Notes: a model not told the origin generated them from the letters alone. Shown: positions 1 to 8,914, counted from the stretch's first letter. The stretch is 24,881 nt of DNA from an uncultured Lachnospiraceae bacterium (GCA_947628025.1 CANQYH010000008.1:1-24881), one strand, 5' to 3'. A program made the numbers and translations.

Positions 1-95
1 AGATTTAAGGTTGGGAAACTGACTGGATGTAGAAATGCTTCCCTTATTTTGTGCATGAGCTTCATGAAACAACCCTGCGTGAAGAGGGAAAAAAC

Positions 96-123
96 TTGCT
101 TTTTGGTGCGGCAGGGGTATAAT
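96..123 (+). promoter_or_regulatory. Sigma-A-type promoter for the first CAP-domain surface protein
   Basis: TTGCTT at 96-101 and a perfect TATAAT at 118-123 are separated by 16 bases. Transcription would start near 130 and give a leader of about 100 bases before the gene start at 232. The -10 box is perfect and the -35 box matches only moderately. Apart from this promoter and the leader hairpin, I see nothing else in positions 1-231. Confidence 0.6.
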
Positions 124-186
124 TATGGCATAAAACCAGCATTGGGATATACATATATGGGGCGAATGATGATCTTATTATCCTAC

Positions 187-202
187 CGGGGGGACGGGAT
201 AT
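187..202 (+). promoter_or_regulatory. G-rich leader hairpin shared with the downstream paralog
   Basis: A short CCG/CGG hairpin with a G-rich loop lies about 20 bases upstream of the Shine-Dalgarno of the first surface-protein gene. The second paralog carries a near-identical element at 3583-3599 in the same place relative to its RBS. The stem is only 3-4 bp, so the conservation of position and sequence is the main argument. It may simply be inherited from the gene duplication. Confidence 0.3.
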
Positions 203-231
203 GAGATAAACAACAAAAAGGAGGCATGAAT

Positions 232-3200
232 ATGAGATTCAGACGATTGCTGGGATTTGTTCTGGTGGGATCCCTGTGCATGTCAGATATGGCATGGGCG
301 GGGACTGGGACGCTGCGTCCCGAAGAACCGGCCGTATTGGAAGAGCAGGACGAAGAGCCCGTGATCCGGAAATTGGGGGAACCGCTGACGTGGGAAGATT
401 TCTACAGGGAGTTCGGCGGAAGCGAAACGGATACGGCGGAGCAGGAGCAGACCGCGGAGGAAGAGGCGCTCTTATCGGAAGAGGACACAGAAGAGGCGCG
501 TTTCGGGGGGGCGCAAAGCGTTGAAACGGCAGATGGTCCGGAAACCATGGAGACATCTGTGGAGGAGCCTGCGGAGACCGAAAGCAAGCCGGAAGCAGGC
601 GGACTGTTAGGGTGGTTCAAACGGATCCTTACGCGGAAAACCGTGACGCCGGAGGTGAGTTTTTCTCTGAAAGTGCAGGACTCGGATACGGCGTGTCAGT
701 ACAAGCCGCTAAAAGTGACGGTAAGCAAACTGAGTACGGCGACCGGCAGCGAAATAGAGACGGAGCCGGAGGGTTTTGAGGCGGAACTGCTGCTTAAAAA
801 GGGTTCCGGGATCGTCGGGAGTTTTCCGGTCGAATGGAAAGAAACGCAGGAGATAACCATTGGCGGACAATATTTTGCTTCTGCCGGATCATATACTCTG
901 GTGGTTCAAGATGCGGCCAAAAAAGAAGAGATTTCTGATCCATGTTCCGTTGAAGTGAAAGAACTTCAAAACTTCGTTATTACGCTGAAGAAACAGATAT
1001 TCACAAAAGTATATAAAGAGACGGATCCGTGGGATAAATCCGATTACGTCATTCCTGAAGACGCGTATACAGCGACGGTAGACGGAACAGAGCTGGCTCC
1101 ATTTCCACTGAAAACCGGTAGGATAAGTCTTGAACAGAAGTCAGACAGTGACGCAGGAAAATATGAAATCACCGGGTTTACGACTTCAAAATATGGTAAG
1201 ATCACCGTTGTGAAAAACGAGTATTCGTATCTGGTGATCGAAAAGGCTAAAAAAGAGATCAAAGTAAATACGGTTACGCTGCCGCCGGACGGAGTGGAAA
1301 AAAACCTGGATCTTTCGGCCTGGATTTCTTTTGGCCAGAATGAGAAGCCGGAGAGCATAAAACTCGGCGCCCTGCCCTCTTCTGCCGCCGGATATTTTTC
1401 TGTCATGCCAGGCCTGAGCGGAACGAAGCTTCATTTTGCGGTAAAGAAGAACAGCACGACGAATGTGACGCTGTCTCTGCCGGTGGAATTGGTCCATAAA
1501 AATTATACGTATGTTATGAGCGGTGGGGAACCGGTCAGCCTCACGCTGCAGATCCAGCCGAGGCGCACGACGGCCAGCCGTACGGCGGCGGAGATCCGCA
1601 GTTATTTTAAGAGCCATCCGTTTGATCTGGTGAAAGCGGACCGGTGGAACGTCACGCCGGACGCTAAAGCGGGTGAAGCAGGAGAATTGACTGCCGATTC
1701 CCTGCAGAATGGTCTGAACGCGCTGAATTTTATCCGTTACGTTGCGGGTATGTCCGAAGTCGCGATCGACGCCGGGCAGCAGGAGCTGGCGCAGGCCGGC
1801 GCAGCGTTGTTGGACGTTTTGGGAGAGTTGACGCATGAGCCCGAACACCCGAAAGGCGTGCCGGACGAATTTTATAATCTGGCTTATAAGGGAACCAGCA
1901 GCTCGAATATTGCCTGGGCTTCCGGCAATCGCTTCAACCTGGCCAGGTATGTCATTGACTCCTGGATGGAGGACAGCGATGAGAGCAACGTCGACCGTCT
2001 GGGACATCGCCGGTGGTGCCTGAACCCGGATATGGGGAAAACAGGACTTGGACACAGCGGTGGATATGCCGCGATGTACAGCTTTGACAGGTCGAATCGG
2101 GGAGAAAGTTACGATTATATCCCCTGGCCGGCCGCTGTAACACCGGTTGAGTATTTTAAAGGCGCATGGAATGTAACCATTTCCAAATCGACGTATACGG
2201 TGGATCTGAATGCGCTGACGGTCACGATGAAGAGCAAAGCGACAGGCAAAACGTATGTGCTGGATAAAAACTGTACCGATAAATCCGGAAAGTATCTGAA
2301 TTATAATTCGGATAATTATGGTTACGACGCGGTGATCGTTTTCGAGCCGAATGCGGACTTTAAGGCCGGAGATACCGTGACGGTGACAGTGAGCGGGTTA
2401 AAGGATCGATACAATAACGAGGAAACGCTGGAATATACCGTGAATTTCATTCCCATGGATGTAACGCCTTTGAAAGGGATCCAGTTAAATAAATCCTCTG
2501 CGACGCTGAAACCCGGCGCGACGCTGCAGCTCAGCACGTCCCTGAATCCGTCGAACGCAACGGTGGAGGATATGTCAAAGGCAGTCTGGAGCAGTTCCGA
2601 TGAGAATGTGGCATCTGTGGACAGCAATGGTCTGGTGACGGCTAAGACGACCGGCACGGCGGATATTACGGCGAATATGGTGATCGACGGCAAGGCATAT
2701 GAAGCCGTTTGCAAGGTCACCGTCAAGAAAACCTCCAGCGGCGGAAGCAGCGGCGGTGGCGGAAGCCGTAAACCTGCGTCCAGTAGTTCCAGCAAAAAAA
2801 CAAACGCCAACGCGAACGCCAATAATAGCAATAAAAATGAAAACGCCGCGAAGCCGGCGGATGTATCGGTACCGGAATATGTGGTGACCGGAAATTGGGT
2901 CGAAGAGGGCGCGAACTGGAAGTTTTTCGATTCCAACGGAAACGCATATGTGAGCAGGTGGGCCGCGGTTTACAATCCGTACGCGGACCCGGCGCGGGGA
3001 CAGTCGAATTTTGACTGGTTCTGGTTCGGAGCGTCGGACGAAATGGTCACAGGCTGGCATTTGGACGCAGACGGAAATTATTATTACCTGAATCCGGCAT
3101 CAGACGGCACCAAGGGCCGCATGATTACGGGCTGGCATCTGGATGCGGATGGAAATTATTATTATCTGAATCCCAAGTCGGACGGGACCAGAGGCAAGAT

Positions 3201-3372
3201 GATGACCGGCTGGGTCTGGATCGCGGGTGCAGACGGCGTGGAGAAATGTTATTATTTCAATGAAAAATCGGACGGTACGAAAGGAAAGATGATGTCGAAT
3301 ACCGTGATTGACGGCTATACGCTGAATGCCAATGGCGAATGGGTCGTGGATGGGGTCGTTCAGACGAAGTAA
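232..3372 (+). CDS. Secreted CAP-domain surface protein with Ig-like domains and C-terminal cell-wall-binding repeats (paralog 1)
   Basis: This is a large exported protein, probably held on the wall by its C-terminal repeats. In order it has: a signal peptide (residues 1-24, ending AWA); an acidic Glu-rich stretch to about 130; a beta-rich region of about 140-430; a CAP/SCP-like domain of about 485-630 with His535 (LTHEPE) and His592 (GHRRWCLNP); an SbsA-type Ig-like domain of about 640-740; a Big_2 domain of about 745-833 (VWSSSDENVASVD); a Gly/Ser/Asn linker; and about five aromatic repeats of the GWHLDADGNYYYLN type with SDGTKG spacers, resembling choline-binding repeats. No LPXTG-like sorting signal is visible. 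I chose ATG 232 because AAGGAGG (218-224) lies 7 bases upstream; ATG 226 would leave a 1-base gap. The paralog starts at the equivalent place. CAP domains in bacteria are extracellular and of varied function, so the exact activity is unknown. Confidence 0.88.
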   Translation: MRFRRLLGFVLVGSLCMSDMAWAGTGTLRPEEPAVLEEQDEEPVIRKLGEPLTWEDFYREFGGSETDTAEQEQTAEEEALLSEEDTEEARFGGAQSVETADGPETMETSVEEPAETESKPEAGGLLGWFKRILTRKTVTPEVSFSLKVQDSDTACQYKPLKVTVSKLSTATGSEIETEPEGFEAELLLKKGSGIVGSFPVEWKETQEITIGGQYFASAGSYTLVVQDAAKKEEISDPCSVEVKELQNFVITLKKQIFTKVYKETDPWDKSDYVIPEDAYTATVDGTELAPFPLKTGRISLEQKSDSDAGKYEITGFTTSKYGKITVVKNEYSYLVIEKAKKEIKVNTVTLPPDGVEKNLDLSAWISFGQNEKPESIKLGALPSSAAGYFSVMPGLSGTKLHFAVKKNSTTNVTLSLPVELVHKNYTYVMSGGEPVSLTLQIQPRRTTASRTAAEIRSYFKSHPFDLVKADRWNVTPDAKAGEAGELTADSLQNGLNALNFIRYVAGMSEVAIDAGQQELAQAGAALLDVLGELTHEPEHPKGVPDEFYNLAYKGTSSSNIAWASGNRFNLARYVIDSWMEDSDESNVDRLGHRRWCLNPDMGKTGLGHSGGYAAMYSFDRSNRGESYDYIPWPAAVTPVEYFKGAWNVTISKSTYTVDLNALTVTMKSKATGKTYVLDKNCTDKSGKYLNYNSDNYGYDAVIVFEPNADFKAGDTVTVTVSGLKDRYNNEETLEYTVNFIPMDVTPLKGIQLNKSSATLKPGATLQLSTSLNPSNATVEDMSKAVWSSSDENVASVDSNGLVTAKTTGTADITANMVIDGKAYEAVCKVTVKKTSSGGSSGGGGSRKPASSSSSKKTNANANANNSNKNENAAKPADVSVPEYVVTGNWVEEGANWKFFDSNGNAYVSRWAAVYNPYADPARGQSNFDWFWFGASDEMVTGWHLDADGNYYYLNPASDGTKGRMITGWHLDADGNYYYLNPKSDGTRGKMMTGWVWIAGADGVEKCYYFNEKSDGTKGKMMSNTVIDGYTLNANGEWVVDGVVQTK

Positions 3373-3429
3373 CCAGTAGACTTTGATGCGGATGCCGGAA
3401 TCACGGAGAGTGAGAAGCGATATCGGATG

Positions 3430-3477
3430 AAAAGCCGCCGCGCAGAGAAAGCAGCAGGTTCTCTCGCGGCGGCTTTT
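3430..3477 (+). terminator. Strong intrinsic terminator between the two surface-protein genes
   Basis: A 13-bp perfect stem (3430-3442 with 3465-3477) has an additional inner 6-bp stem (44-49 with 59-64 of the same hundred). The arms begin with AAAA and end with TTTT, so it could act in both directions. It separates the transcription units of the two paralogs. Confidence 0.85.
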
Positions 3478-3510
3478 GCGCTGTTTGTTGAGATAAAATT
3501 ACTTGCTTTT

Positions 3511-3540
3511 TTGCGAATACATCGTATAATGAAAAGGAAA
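3511..3540 (+). promoter_or_regulatory. Promoter for the second CAP-domain surface protein
   Basis: TTGCGA at 3511-3516 and a perfect TATAAT at 3535-3540 have an 18-base spacer. The sequence ACTTGCTTTTT just upstream also occurs at the promoter of the first paralog, which suggests the promoter regions were duplicated with the genes. The predicted start is near 3547. Confidence 0.65.
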
Positions 3541-3542
3541 GA

Positions 3543-3577
3543 AAAACAGTTGGGAAGCGGATTTTCCGAACTGTTTT
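3543..3577 (+). promoter_or_regulatory. Inverted repeat at the transcription start of the second surface-protein gene
   Basis: AAAACAGTT (3543-3551) is the exact reverse complement of AACTGTTTT (3569-3577), with a further GGAA/TTCC pairing inside. It begins directly after the -10 box, so it could be an operator covering the start site or a 5'-terminal stem-loop in the mRNA. The leader of the first paralog has no equivalent that I could find. Confidence 0.45.
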
Positions 3578-3625
3578 CTGTGTCCCGGGGGAGACGGGAG
3601 AAATCCAAAAAGGAGGCGTGTAATT

Positions 3626-6600
3626 ATGAGAATTAAGCGATTGCTGTGGTTAGCGCTGGCGGGCTCTTTGTGTATGTCAAGCGCGGCGTGGGCGAGCGAG
3701 AGTACGGCGCCATCCAGCGCGCAGGAGGAGACGGCGGAAGAGCCGGAGTCTACGGGGGGGCAAGGCCTGCTCGGTACGGTGCTGAGGAAGCTGGCGTCGA
3801 TCATGACGGAGAGGACGGTCACGAGCGATTTTAAAGTAGAAGCGGACCAGAAAGATGTGGAACGACTCTGTGTGGGCAAATCTCTGACTGTGAAAGTGAA
3901 AGCGATAAATACGGCGACTGCCAGCGAGATACCCAAGGATGTTAGATTGGTGGTCAGTGATTTACCGGATTTTAGTAATAGGCTTTTTGAGTCGTCGCTA
4001 CTTGAACAGGAATTCGAACAAGAAGTAGAGATTCCTGGAAAAATTTTTACTAATAGTAAGTTATATTATATTCAGGTATTGGATGATGCCGGAAATATGT
4101 ATGACTCTGATAATGATCATAAGGGCTTATCCGTAAAACCGCTGCTGCTTACTGAAGTTGACAATATGACCCTTGAATTTAAACAGCAGGTGTTTGGGAA
4201 AGTTTATAATGAGAATGATAAGACGACATATCAATTGGAAGATACTATTATCATTGTAGATGATGTTGCATTGGAGTTATCGGATGCGGGAAGTTTAACA
4301 AAAGTGACGATTGTACGTGATCCGGGTGAGGATGCCGGGGAGTATGCGATTCATACGATTAAGTCTGGTCAGTATCCTAATGTAGAGAATATCAAGATTA
4401 AAGATGGACCGTATTCTAAGTTTGTAATTGAAAAAGCTCCGGTTAAGCTTACGTTGAATTCGAAAGTTGATTACTATAATACGATCATCCTGCCCGCAGA
4501 CGGGAAGCCGCGGACGATCGACCTCACACAGATTTTGTCGACGCGTTGGGACGCGGATAAACTGCCCGCGATCAGCATCGGCGAGTTGTCCGACAAGATC
4601 GCTTCCTATTTCGAGGTACAGCCGAAAGGCGACGGGACGAAGATCAGCTTTACGCTGAAAGACAGCGACGAGATCAACGCTACGTTTGAGCTGCCGCTGA
4701 TCCTGGAAAACAAGAATTATAAGTACACGCTCGACGGAAAAGAGAACGCCGTGCTTACGCTGGACGTACATTCCAGAAAGACGCCGGAGACGCCCTCGAT
4801 CGATGAGATCCGGAGTTATCTGGCGGCGCATCCAGTCAATTTGGATACATCCGACACCTGGGATGTGGCCGCGAACGCGGATAAAGACGAAGCAGGAAAA
4901 TTGAGCCAGAAATCTCTGACAAACGCGCTGAACGCGCTGAACTTCATCCGCTATATCGCGGGTCTGAACGAGGTCACGATCGACGCCGATTATCAGGATC
5001 AGGCGCAGGCAGAGGCGGCTCTGCTGAAAGAGACGGGGACGCTGACGAATAGTCCTAACCAACCGGCCAGCGTGACGCAGGAGTTTTTCGATATGGCCGC
5101 AGCAGGCGCGAAAAATTCGCTGCTTTATAGATGGTCCACATACCGTTATGGTCTGGCGGATGTGATCATTGGGGATTGGATGGCGGACAGCAGTTCAACC
5201 AATATTCAGACTCTGAAGAATCGCCGGTGGTGCCTCGATCCGCGGATGACGGCGACGGGAATCGGCGCAGCCAATGCCGGGTCTTCCGGAAAATATGGCG
5301 TTTTGTATGCGAAAGATGGAGAGACAGGGACGTCCAATTATGATTTCATCGCATGGCCGGCGGCGTCTACACCGGCGGAGTATTTCTATGGACCATGGAG
5401 CGTGTCGCTGAATAACGATTCGACGTACAGCGTGACTGCTGCGGATCTGAAAGTGACATTGGAGAGCCGGAGACTGGGCGAAACGATCACGCTGGACAGC
5501 AGCAGTACGGACAAGTACGGCAAATATCTGCATTATGATAATTCGAAAAACGGATACGGCGCCGTGATCATCTTTGATCCGGATACGACGTTCCCGGTCA
5601 ACGATACAGTGAAAGTTACGATCTCCGGACTGAAAGATAAGTACGGCAACGCGGACACGATCGAATATACGGTGAAGCTGTATTCGATCACGGAGAAAAA
5701 ACTGGATGAAATCCGGATGAACAGAAGCAGTTATTCGATCAGACCGGAGGCTACCTATCAGCTGACCGCGACGATGAGCCCGAAAGATGCGGAGGATGCG
5801 GAGGCCACGGATATCGTTTGGAGTAGCTCAAATACGGCGGTCGCGACGGTCGATGGAAACGGTCTGGTGACCGGCGTAGCCGAAGGCGAAGCGGTGATCA
5901 CGGCTTCTCTGACAGCGGAAAAAGGCAATACTGTGACGGCGACCTGTACGATCACGGTGAGCAAGTCTGCCAGCAGCGGAAGCAGCGGCGGTGGCGGAGG
6001 CTCAAGCAGCAGCTCGGGCGGCAGCCGGAAACCGTCTTCCAGCAGTTCCAGCACGAGTAAGAATACGACGACGCAGCCGGCAGCCAGTGAGACGGCGCAG
6101 CCGCCTGTCCCGGCAGAGACACCGGAGTACGTGGTGACAGGAAACTGGATCCAGGAGGGAGACGACTGGAAGTTTGTGGATTCCACCGGTACGGCCTACG
6201 CCGGCAGGTGGGCGGCGGTCTACAATCCTTACGCGCATACCGAGCAGGGGCAGTCGAATTTTGACTGGTTCTGGTTCGACGCGGACGGCGAGATGGCGAC
6301 AGGCTGGCGTATGGATGCGGACGGCAATTATTACTATCTGAATGAGACCTCGGACGGCACGAAAGGACGGATGGTAACGGGCTGGCACCTGGATAAGGAC
6401 GGCAACTATTATTATCTGAACCCGGTCTCCGATGGGACTAAGGGCAAAATGATAACCGGATGGTACTGGATCGCCGACGGAACTGGTGTGGAGAAGTGCT
6501 ATTACTTCAATCCGGTCTCCGACGGAACCAAGGGCAGGATGATGACCAATACGGTCGTCGACGGCTATACCATCAATGAGAGTGGCGAATGGACCGTAGA

Positions 6601-6643
6601 CGGCGTGGTTCAGACGAGAGAGGTCCAGAACGGGCAGAAATAA
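3626..6643 (+). CDS. Secreted CAP-like surface protein with Ig-like domains and cell-wall-binding repeats (paralog 2)
   Basis: This is a tandem paralog of the preceding surface protein, with the same architecture: signal peptide (residues 1-24), beta-rich region, CAP-like domain (about 425-582), SbsA-type Ig-like domain (about 590-685), Big_2 domain (about 694-780, VWSSSNTAVATVD), a Ser/Gly linker and C-terminal aromatic repeats with NYYYLN and SDGTKG motifs. AGGAGG lies 9 bases before the ATG. Two features stand out. Both CAP histidines of paralog 1 are Asn here (Asn475 in LTNSPN, Asn532 in LKNRRW), so any metal- or ligand-binding site is probably lost. The segment encoding about residues 105-285 is very AT-rich compared with the rest of the gene. 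The fold and wall location are inferred to be kept; the function is unknown. Confidence 0.88.
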   Translation: MRIKRLLWLALAGSLCMSSAAWASESTAPSSAQEETAEEPESTGGQGLLGTVLRKLASIMTERTVTSDFKVEADQKDVERLCVGKSLTVKVKAINTATASEIPKDVRLVVSDLPDFSNRLFESSLLEQEFEQEVEIPGKIFTNSKLYYIQVLDDAGNMYDSDNDHKGLSVKPLLLTEVDNMTLEFKQQVFGKVYNENDKTTYQLEDTIIIVDDVALELSDAGSLTKVTIVRDPGEDAGEYAIHTIKSGQYPNVENIKIKDGPYSKFVIEKAPVKLTLNSKVDYYNTIILPADGKPRTIDLTQILSTRWDADKLPAISIGELSDKIASYFEVQPKGDGTKISFTLKDSDEINATFELPLILENKNYKYTLDGKENAVLTLDVHSRKTPETPSIDEIRSYLAAHPVNLDTSDTWDVAANADKDEAGKLSQKSLTNALNALNFIRYIAGLNEVTIDADYQDQAQAEAALLKETGTLTNSPNQPASVTQEFFDMAAAGAKNSLLYRWSTYRYGLADVIIGDWMADSSSTNIQTLKNRRWCLDPRMTATGIGAANAGSSGKYGVLYAKDGETGTSNYDFIAWPAASTPAEYFYGPWSVSLNNDSTYSVTAADLKVTLESRRLGETITLDSSSTDKYGKYLHYDNSKNGYGAVIIFDPDTTFPVNDTVKVTISGLKDKYGNADTIEYTVKLYSITEKKLDEIRMNRSSYSIRPEATYQLTATMSPKDAEDAEATDIVWSSSNTAVATVDGNGLVTGVAEGEAVITASLTAEKGNTVTATCTITVSKSASSGSSGGGGGSSSSSGGSRKPSSSSSSTSKNTTTQPAASETAQPPVPAETPEYVVTGNWIQEGDDWKFVDSTGTAYAGRWAAVYNPYAHTEQGQSNFDWFWFDADGEMATGWRMDADGNYYYLNETSDGTKGRMVTGWHLDKDGNYYYLNPVSDGTKGKMITGWYWIADGTGVEKCYYFNPVSDGTKGRMMTNTVVDGYTINESGEWTVDGVVQTREVQNGQK

Positions 6644-6675
6644 AAAAATAGCGGCGGCCGGATAGACCGGCCGCC
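6640..6675 (-). terminator. Intrinsic terminator of the minus-strand small gene, possibly serving both directions
   Basis: A 9-bp GC-only stem (GGCGGCCGG at 6653-6661 with CCGGCCGCC at 6667-6675, loop ATAGA) is followed on the minus strand by a run of seven T. This fits a terminator for the minus-strand gene, whose stop codon overlaps the stem. The plus-strand surface-protein gene ends just before it and may also use the hairpin. Confidence 0.75.
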
Positions 6676-7076
6676 TACCGGCCGCTGATTCCGTAGACGA
6701 AGACCAGATAGCAGGCGAAGTCGCCGATCCGTTTGCGGAAACAGCGGTCCTGTTCTTCATAGCCCAGCGTGTCGCGCCAGGCGGCGGTTTGGCCCTGCTG
6801 TTTCAGATAACGGGCCAGCTGGTTAAATTTGACGATCAGGGAATTATGGCAGGCGGAGCGGCTGGCGTCCCGGTCCGCTTTCTCGGCAGGGCTCCACAGC
6901 AGCCAGCTGGCGCGGAACGAGGCGTAGCGGACCGCGTTCTCCATCAGTTCTTCGAAGAGTTCCAGAGCGTCCGGGTCGTCCCCGATCTCTTCAGCCATCC
7001 CGGCGTAGAGCCGGGCCATTTCTCCGATGGGGAGGTTTAAAGGAGCGGACAGATAATTTTCATATAAAGGAATCAT
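6675..7076 (-). CDS. Small soluble protein of unknown function (133 residues)
   Basis: The protein is predicted to be mostly helical and cytoplasmic, with no signal peptide or membrane segment. It is rich in Trp, Tyr and Leu, with a run of helices from the N-terminus (YLSAPLNLPIGEMARLYAGM) and a Cys-containing C-terminus. I do not recognise the family with confidence; it resembles short conserved DUF-type proteins of Clostridia. The gene is well supported: AGGAGG lies 7 bases upstream of the ATG, it has its own promoter, and a terminator sits at its stop codon. It is transcribed divergently from the pyrophosphatase gene, with about 160 bases between the starts. No function is proposed. Confidence 0.75.
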   Translation of the reverse strand: MIPLYENYLSAPLNLPIGEMARLYAGMAEEIGDDPDALELFEELMENAVRYASFRASWLLWSPAEKADRDASRSACHNSLIVKFNQLARYLKQQGQTAAWRDTLGYEEQDRCFRKRIGDFACYLVFVYGISGR

Positions 7077-7103
7077 GGTGCGCCTCCTGAAAAAGATAGT
7101 TTT

Positions 7104-7132
7104 ATTATATTAAAAACGGCGGGGTTTGTCGA
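7104..7132 (-). promoter_or_regulatory. Promoter of the minus-strand small unknown gene
   Basis: Read on the minus strand, TCGACA (7132-7127) and a perfect TATAAT (7109-7104) are 17 bases apart. The leader to the start codon at 7076 is short, about 20 bases. Confidence 0.65.
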
Positions 7133-7161
7133 GGAGATTTTGCGGCAGACGCCGTTTCTGC

Positions 7162-7190
7162 TTTTCATTCCGGGGAAAATGTGGTATAGT
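7162..7190 (+). promoter_or_regulatory. Promoter of the manganese-dependent pyrophosphatase gene
   Basis: TTTTCA at 7162-7167 and TATAGT at 7185-7190 are 17 bases apart, with an extended TG two bases before the -10 box. It faces away from the promoter of the minus-strand gene at 7104-7132. Confidence 0.6.
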
Positions 7191-7237
7191 ATTGCTCAAA
7201 AGTGAGGCAGCACCTATACGGGAAAGGATACGTTTCC

Positions 7238-8902
7238 ATGGCGGAATATAATAAGAAGAAAACCATTGTCATCGGCCATAAGAATCCGGATACGGACTCC
7301 GTCTGCTCGGCGATCTGCTATGCGGCGCTGAAACGGAAGCAGACCGGAGAGGATTATGAGGCGGCGCGGGCCGGGCATGTCAACGAGGAGACCCAGTTTG
7401 TGCTGAATTATTTCGGCGTGGAGAAACCGGTGCGTGTGCGGGACGTGCGGACCCAGGTGCGGGATATCGACATCCGCCAGGTGCCGGGGGTGAGCCGGAC
7501 GATTTCGCTGAAAAAAGCGTGGAACATCATGCAGAAAGACAGCCTGGTGACGCTCCCTGTGGTGACGGAGGACGGTATGCTGGAGGGCCTGATCACGGTC
7601 AGCGACATCGCCGGGACGTATCTGGACGTGCTGGACAGCAGCATCCTTTCCAAGGCCAATACCAGTTATAAGAATATCATCGAAACGCTGGAGGGGCTTC
7701 TGCTGGAGGGCGATGAGAACGGCTACTTTTCGGAGGGAAAGGTGCTGATCGCCGCGGCGAACCCGGACATGATGGAGTATTATATCAGCAAGAACGATCT
7801 GGTGATCCTGGGGAACCGCTATGAGTCGCAGCTTTGCGCCATCGAAATGGAGGCGGCCTGCATCATCGTCTGCGAGGGCGCGTCGGTTTCCATGACGATC
7901 AAAAAGCTGGCCCGGGAACACGGCTGCACGGTGATCACGACGCCCTATGATGCGTATACGGCGGCCCGATTGCTCAACCAGAGTATGCCCATCGGCTATT
8001 TTATGAGAAGCGACCATCTGATCACGTTCCTGGAGACGGACATCGTCGATGAGATCAAGGATGTGATGGCGAACAAGCGGCACAGGGATTTCCCGATCCT
8101 GGATCAGGACGGCAGGTACAAGGGCATGATCTCCCGCAGGAATCTCCTGGGGGCCAGAGGAAAATCGGTTATTTTGGTGGATCATAATGAACGGGCCCAG
8201 GCGGTGGACGGCATCGAGAACGCCCGTATCCTGGAGATCATCGACCATCACCGGCTGGGGCCGATCGAGACCATCGGGCCGGTATATTTCCGAAACCAGC
8301 CGCTGGGCTGCACCGCCACGATCATTTACCAGATGTACCAGGAGGCGGGCGTGGCTGTGGAGAGACAGACCGCCGGGCTTTTGTGCAGCGCGATCCTGTC
8401 GGACACATTGCTTTTTAAATCCCCGACCTGCACGGAGGCGGATCGGGCCGCGGCGCTGGAGTTGGCGGGGATCGCGGGCATTTCCGTGGAGGAATACGCG
8501 ATGGAGATGTTCTCGGCGGGCAGCAATTTTGCCAGCAAGACCGAGGAGGATATCCTGTACCAGGATTTCAAGCTGTTTACGGCGGGCAAGGTATCTCTGG
8601 GCGTGGGGCAGATCAATTCCCTGAATACGCAGGAGCTGCAGGAACTGGAGGCGCGGATGCTGCCGTATCTGCGGTCGGAGAGGCGGTCGCGGGGACTGGA
8701 TATGATCTTTTTGATGCTGACCAATATCCTGACGGAGTCCACGGTGCTTCTCTGCGACGGGCAGGGGGCGGAGCAGATGGTCCGCAGCGCGTTCCAAATG
8801 GAGGCGGAGGATGCCAGCGAGTCGAGCCGGGTGGAGCTGCCCGGCGTGGTGTCCCGCAAAAAGCAGCTGCTCCCGGCGATCATGGTGGCGCTGCAGGAGT
8901 GA
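7238..8902 (+). CDS. Manganese-dependent inorganic pyrophosphatase, family II, with CBS and DRTGG domains
   Basis: The enzyme hydrolyses pyrophosphate to two phosphates in the cytoplasm and so pulls biosynthetic reactions forward. The N-terminal DHH-superfamily metal motif is at His14, Asp18 and Asp20 (GHKNPDTDS), and the DHH motif is Asp336-His337-His338. Between them are CBS-like segments (MQKDSLVTLPVVTEDGMLEG and a second near ANKRHRDFPILDQDG) flanking a DRTGG-type region. At 554 residues this is the long, nucleotide-regulated form of family II; adenine nucleotides regulate characterised members through the CBS pair. I chose ATG 7238 over the GTG at 7202 because GGAAAGGA (7221-7228) lies 9 bases before it and the metal motif starts just after. 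A promoter precedes it. The gene stands alone or leads a weak operon with the HicB-like gene. Confidence 0.92.
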   Translation: MAEYNKKKTIVIGHKNPDTDSVCSAICYAALKRKQTGEDYEAARAGHVNEETQFVLNYFGVEKPVRVRDVRTQVRDIDIRQVPGVSRTISLKKAWNIMQKDSLVTLPVVTEDGMLEGLITVSDIAGTYLDVLDSSILSKANTSYKNIIETLEGLLLEGDENGYFSEGKVLIAAANPDMMEYYISKNDLVILGNRYESQLCAIEMEAACIIVCEGASVSMTIKKLAREHGCTVITTPYDAYTAARLLNQSMPIGYFMRSDHLITFLETDIVDEIKDVMANKRHRDFPILDQDGRYKGMISRRNLLGARGKSVILVDHNERAQAVDGIENARILEIIDHHRLGPIETIGPVYFRNQPLGCTATIIYQMYQEAGVAVERQTAGLLCSAILSDTLLFKSPTCTEADRAAALELAGIAGISVEEYAMEMFSAGSNFASKTEEDILYQDFKLFTAGKVSLGVGQINSLNTQELQELEARMLPYLRSERRSRGLDMIFLMLTNILTESTVLLCDGQGAEQMVRSAFQMEAEDASESSRVELPGVVSRKKQLLPAIMVALQE

Positions 8903-8914
8903 GAGGATCTGAAA

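Noticed and set aside
187..202. A c-di-GMP riboswitch in the leader of the first surface-protein gene, suggested by its G-rich GGACGGGA word
   Set aside because: The conserved GGGCAAACC and GGACGCAAAGCC segments and the needed three-way junction are absent. Only a small hairpin remains.
2880..6620. C-terminal aromatic repeats of both surface proteins as a DNA-level repeat array or mobile element
   Set aside because: The units are protein repeats (GWxxDxDGNYYYLN with SDGTKG spacers) that keep the reading frame; there are no terminal inverted repeats or target duplications.
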